A stretch of 7,162 bases of DNA from contig JAICXV010000109.1 in assembly GCA_025934545.1 (NCBI GenBank), forward strand, positions 1 through 7,162, written 5' to 3'. Shown piece by piece: positions 5,458-7,162 of the stretch (within the stretch, counting starts at the first letter, position 1; every line of letters begins with the position of its first letter). Below the pieces are notes generated by a model. That model was given only the letters and a program-made list of their open reading frames with translations, searched no databases and was not told the DNA's origin. Source of the stretch: Verrucomicrobiia bacterium. Lineage in GTDB: Bacteria > Verrucomicrobiota > Verrucomicrobiia > Limisphaerales > Palsa-1400. The position numbers were made by a program, and so were the translations under genes.

Positions 5458-7162
5458 ATGAATGATCAAGATCGGCTTGAGCTCGAGCAATTGAAACGGC
5501 GACAGGAATTGCTCGCGCAGCAACTTGCCCTGCTCAATAACCACATCGAGCAACTCGATCAACGTTTGCACGCTGAAGCAACGTCTCCGGCAACACCGAC
5601 GACAATGCGGCCGTCGCACCCGATGGCTGATGTACCGATCAAGATTCGCACCGAACCGCCGCCGATTCCTCCGAAGATCGTAACACCGCCAATAGTTCAA
5701 CCCATCGCGAGTCAGCCCGCGCCAACAATACCCGAACCCGCGCCGGCCTTCGTCCAATCGATTCCCATTCCTCCGCCGATCGGCTCTGCGCCGCAACAAG
5801 TCGAGCCCGAAGATTTTAGCGCACCACCGCCTCCCATCGCGACTTCCATTCCAGTGACCGAAGCAAAAGGTTCGCTCGAATTGCGACTCGGGACTTTCTG
5901 GCTGGTTCGCGTCGGAATTGTAGTGTTGCTGACGGGGTTGGCGTTCCTTGGCTATTACGCTTACGACAATTTTATCGGACGACTAGGCGCTGGCGGAAAG
6001 CTGGCGCTAATTTATTTCGCGGGCGCATTGCTGATGGGCGCAGGCGCGTGGCTGCAGCGAAAAGTCGAAAAGGCCGCGATGAACAATTACGGGCAGGTAT
6101 TGTTCGCGGGCGGACTGGCCACGATTTATTTCGCGACCTATGCAGCGCATTACCTCCCGGCGTTGCGCGTCATCAATAACGGGATTGTCGACGGCGTGTT
6201 GCTGTTAATTTGGGCCGGGGTGATTGTCGGCATAGCCGATTGGCGAAAGTCGGAGGTGCTGGCGCTGTTCGCGATCTGCCTGGCGTATTACACGGCAGTG
6301 GTGACCGACATCGGTTTGTTCACGTTATATTCGAACGTCATCCTGACCGCTGCGGCCGTTTTCTTCCTCTTACGAAATCGTTGGGCCACGTTGTCCATCG
6401 TCAGCCTTCCCGCCACCTACGCGGCGTTTGTGTTCTGGCGATTTTACAATCACGGCGATTTTCTATGGGACTTGCGCGCGAACGAGCTCACGTATGGAAA
6501 TATTTTCCTCGCGGGGTATTGGGTGATCTTCACCGCAGCGGTGTTCCTGTCGCGCAGCGAAAAATTACGCGGCGGCCGGCGTGCCAGTTATCTCACCGCC
6601 AATAACACCGCATTTTTTGCGATGGTGATTTTGTCGATGCTGCACGTGAATCGCGGGAACTTCTGGAAATTCTCGCTTGGTTACGGTGTCGTGCTCATTG
6701 CTCTGGCGGCAGCAGCGCGCCGATGGCTGGCTGACGAACGAATCGCGGCCAAAGCTTATCTGACGCAAGGACTACTTTTGGTAACGGTTGGGTTCATCGC
6801 CTATTTCTCTGGCCTGCGATTGGCTCTCGTGCTCGCGGCTGAAAGCGCGGCGCTTTTGGTCCTCGGTTATCAACAATCGAGCAGGATCATGCGCTGGGGA
6901 TCCATTGTAACGGCGTTGTTAGCCGCGCCGTTTATGGTTTTCGGAATGGAACACCATCAGTCGACCGCGCTGGGGCTGGGCGTGGGCGCGCTGCTTGGGT
7001 TCAATTTAATTTGGGCAAGCCGGCGCGAAGAGACACCGACGGAATCGGCGCGCCCGCTCACCACATTTTTCACGTTGCTCGCATTATTTGCGTGGGCCTA
7101 TCTCGACTGGAAATTCGTTCCCACAGAATGGTTCGGATCGAGCCTGGCCATCGGCGCGGTCG
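5458..7162 (+). CDS. DUF2339-type multi-spanning membrane protein, partial (568 codons, open at 3' end)
   Basis: The frame runs from ATG 5458 to the window edge without a stop. Residues 7-38 (leucine- and glutamine-rich, e.g. LELEQLKRRQELLAQQLALL) look like a coiled coil. Residues 43-135 are a proline-rich linker with repeated PPPI/PPPIP-like stretches. From LELRLGTFWLVRVGIVVLLTG (140-160) onward there are at least about fifteen hydrophobic segments, roughly 148-168, 180-200, 212-232, 243-260, 264-282, 288-304, 309-327, 348-365, 382-397, 407-421, 433-451, 453-470, 477-497, 502-520 and 533-549. The 'LG..WLVRVGIVVLLTGLAFLGYYAYDN' start and short-loop spacing match predicted membrane proteins of the DUF2339 family, which often carry such an N-terminal coiled-coil/proline region. 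The molecular function of the family is unknown to me. No signal peptide is present, so the N-terminus is probably cytoplasmic. No Shine-Dalgarno is visible, and no convincing terminator separates it from the L,D-transpeptidase gene (83 bases). Confidence 0.88.
   Translation, partial: MNDQDRLELEQLKRRQELLAQQLALLNNHIEQLDQRLHAEATSPATPTTMRPSHPMADVPIKIRTEPPPIPPKIVTPPIVQPIASQPAPTIPEPAPAFVQSIPIPPPIGSAPQQVEPEDFSAPPPPIATSIPVTEAKGSLELRLGTFWLVRVGIVVLLTGLAFLGYYAYDNFIGRLGAGGKLALIYFAGALLMGAGAWLQRKVEKAAMNNYGQVLFAGGLATIYFATYAAHYLPALRVINNGIVDGVLLLIWAGVIVGIADWRKSEVLALFAICLAYYTAVVTDIGLFTLYSNVILTAAAVFFLLRNRWATLSIVSLPATYAAFVFWRFYNHGDFLWDLRANELTYGNIFLAGYWVIFTAAVFLSRSEKLRGGRRASYLTANNTAFFAMVILSMLHVNRGNFWKFSLGYGVVLIALAAAARRWLADERIAAKAYLTQGLLLVTVGFIAYFSGLRLALVLAAESAALLVLGYQQSSRIMRWGSIVTALLAAPFMVFGMEHHQSTALGLGVGALLGFNLIWASRREETPTESARPLTTFFTLLALFAWAYLDWKFVPTEWFGSSLAIGAV

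Noticed and set aside
6210..6605. Plus-strand 131-codon frame inside the DUF2339 gene
   Set aside because: Out of frame with a continuous hydrophobic membrane protein; composition is typical of a shifted frame.

Overview
The window looks like a piece of a Verrucomicrobiota chromosome, most likely from the Limisphaerales/Pedosphaera-like group. This is an inference from protein style, not a computed placement. The evidence is a secreted protein with paired dockerin-like segments, a cohesin-like domain and a C-terminal 'SSTNFVDWN...KFYRI' module of a kind I associate with that phylum; a bacterial GlnRS with an internal insertion; an ArgA-type N-acetylglutamate synthase; and a double-hairpin intergenic repeat resembling ones I remember from such genomes. 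GC looks mid-50s by eye. Clear Shine-Dalgarno sequences are rare.

Layout. Positions 1-1086 (minus strand) carry the first 362 codons of glutaminyl-tRNA synthetase; its 3' end lies outside the window. A 103-base divergent intergenic region follows, holding an inverted repeat and a weak promoter candidate. Everything after it reads on the plus strand: a two-gene toxin-antitoxin-like module (1190-1653, 4-base overlap), a spacer with a REP-like double hairpin (about 1721-1768), and then a tight run of argA (to 3073), a class I SAM methyltransferase (3075-3740) and a secreted dockerin/cohesin-like protein (3737-4786). These three are separated by a 1-base gap and an ATGA overlap. A YkuD-type L,D-transpeptidase (4823-5374) follows 36 bases later. 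After another 83 bases comes the start of a large DUF2339-type multi-spanning membrane protein (5458 to the window edge, open at the 3' end).

How the genes work together. glnS and argA are housekeeping genes (Gln-tRNA charging; first step of arginine synthesis). The toxin-antitoxin pair sits between them as a small accessory module. The argA-methyltransferase-secreted protein spacing implies one transcript and probably translational coupling, but no shared pathway is evident. The last three genes all concern the cell surface (secreted protein, peptidoglycan cross-linking, membrane protein). I see no CRISPR array, transposase, tRNA, rRNA or phage gene. I do not see a clearly new multi-gene system. 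The most unusual points are the repeat overlapping the argA start, the GlnRS insertion, the dockerin-plus-cohesin architecture in one polypeptide, and the coupling of a methyltransferase to that secreted protein.
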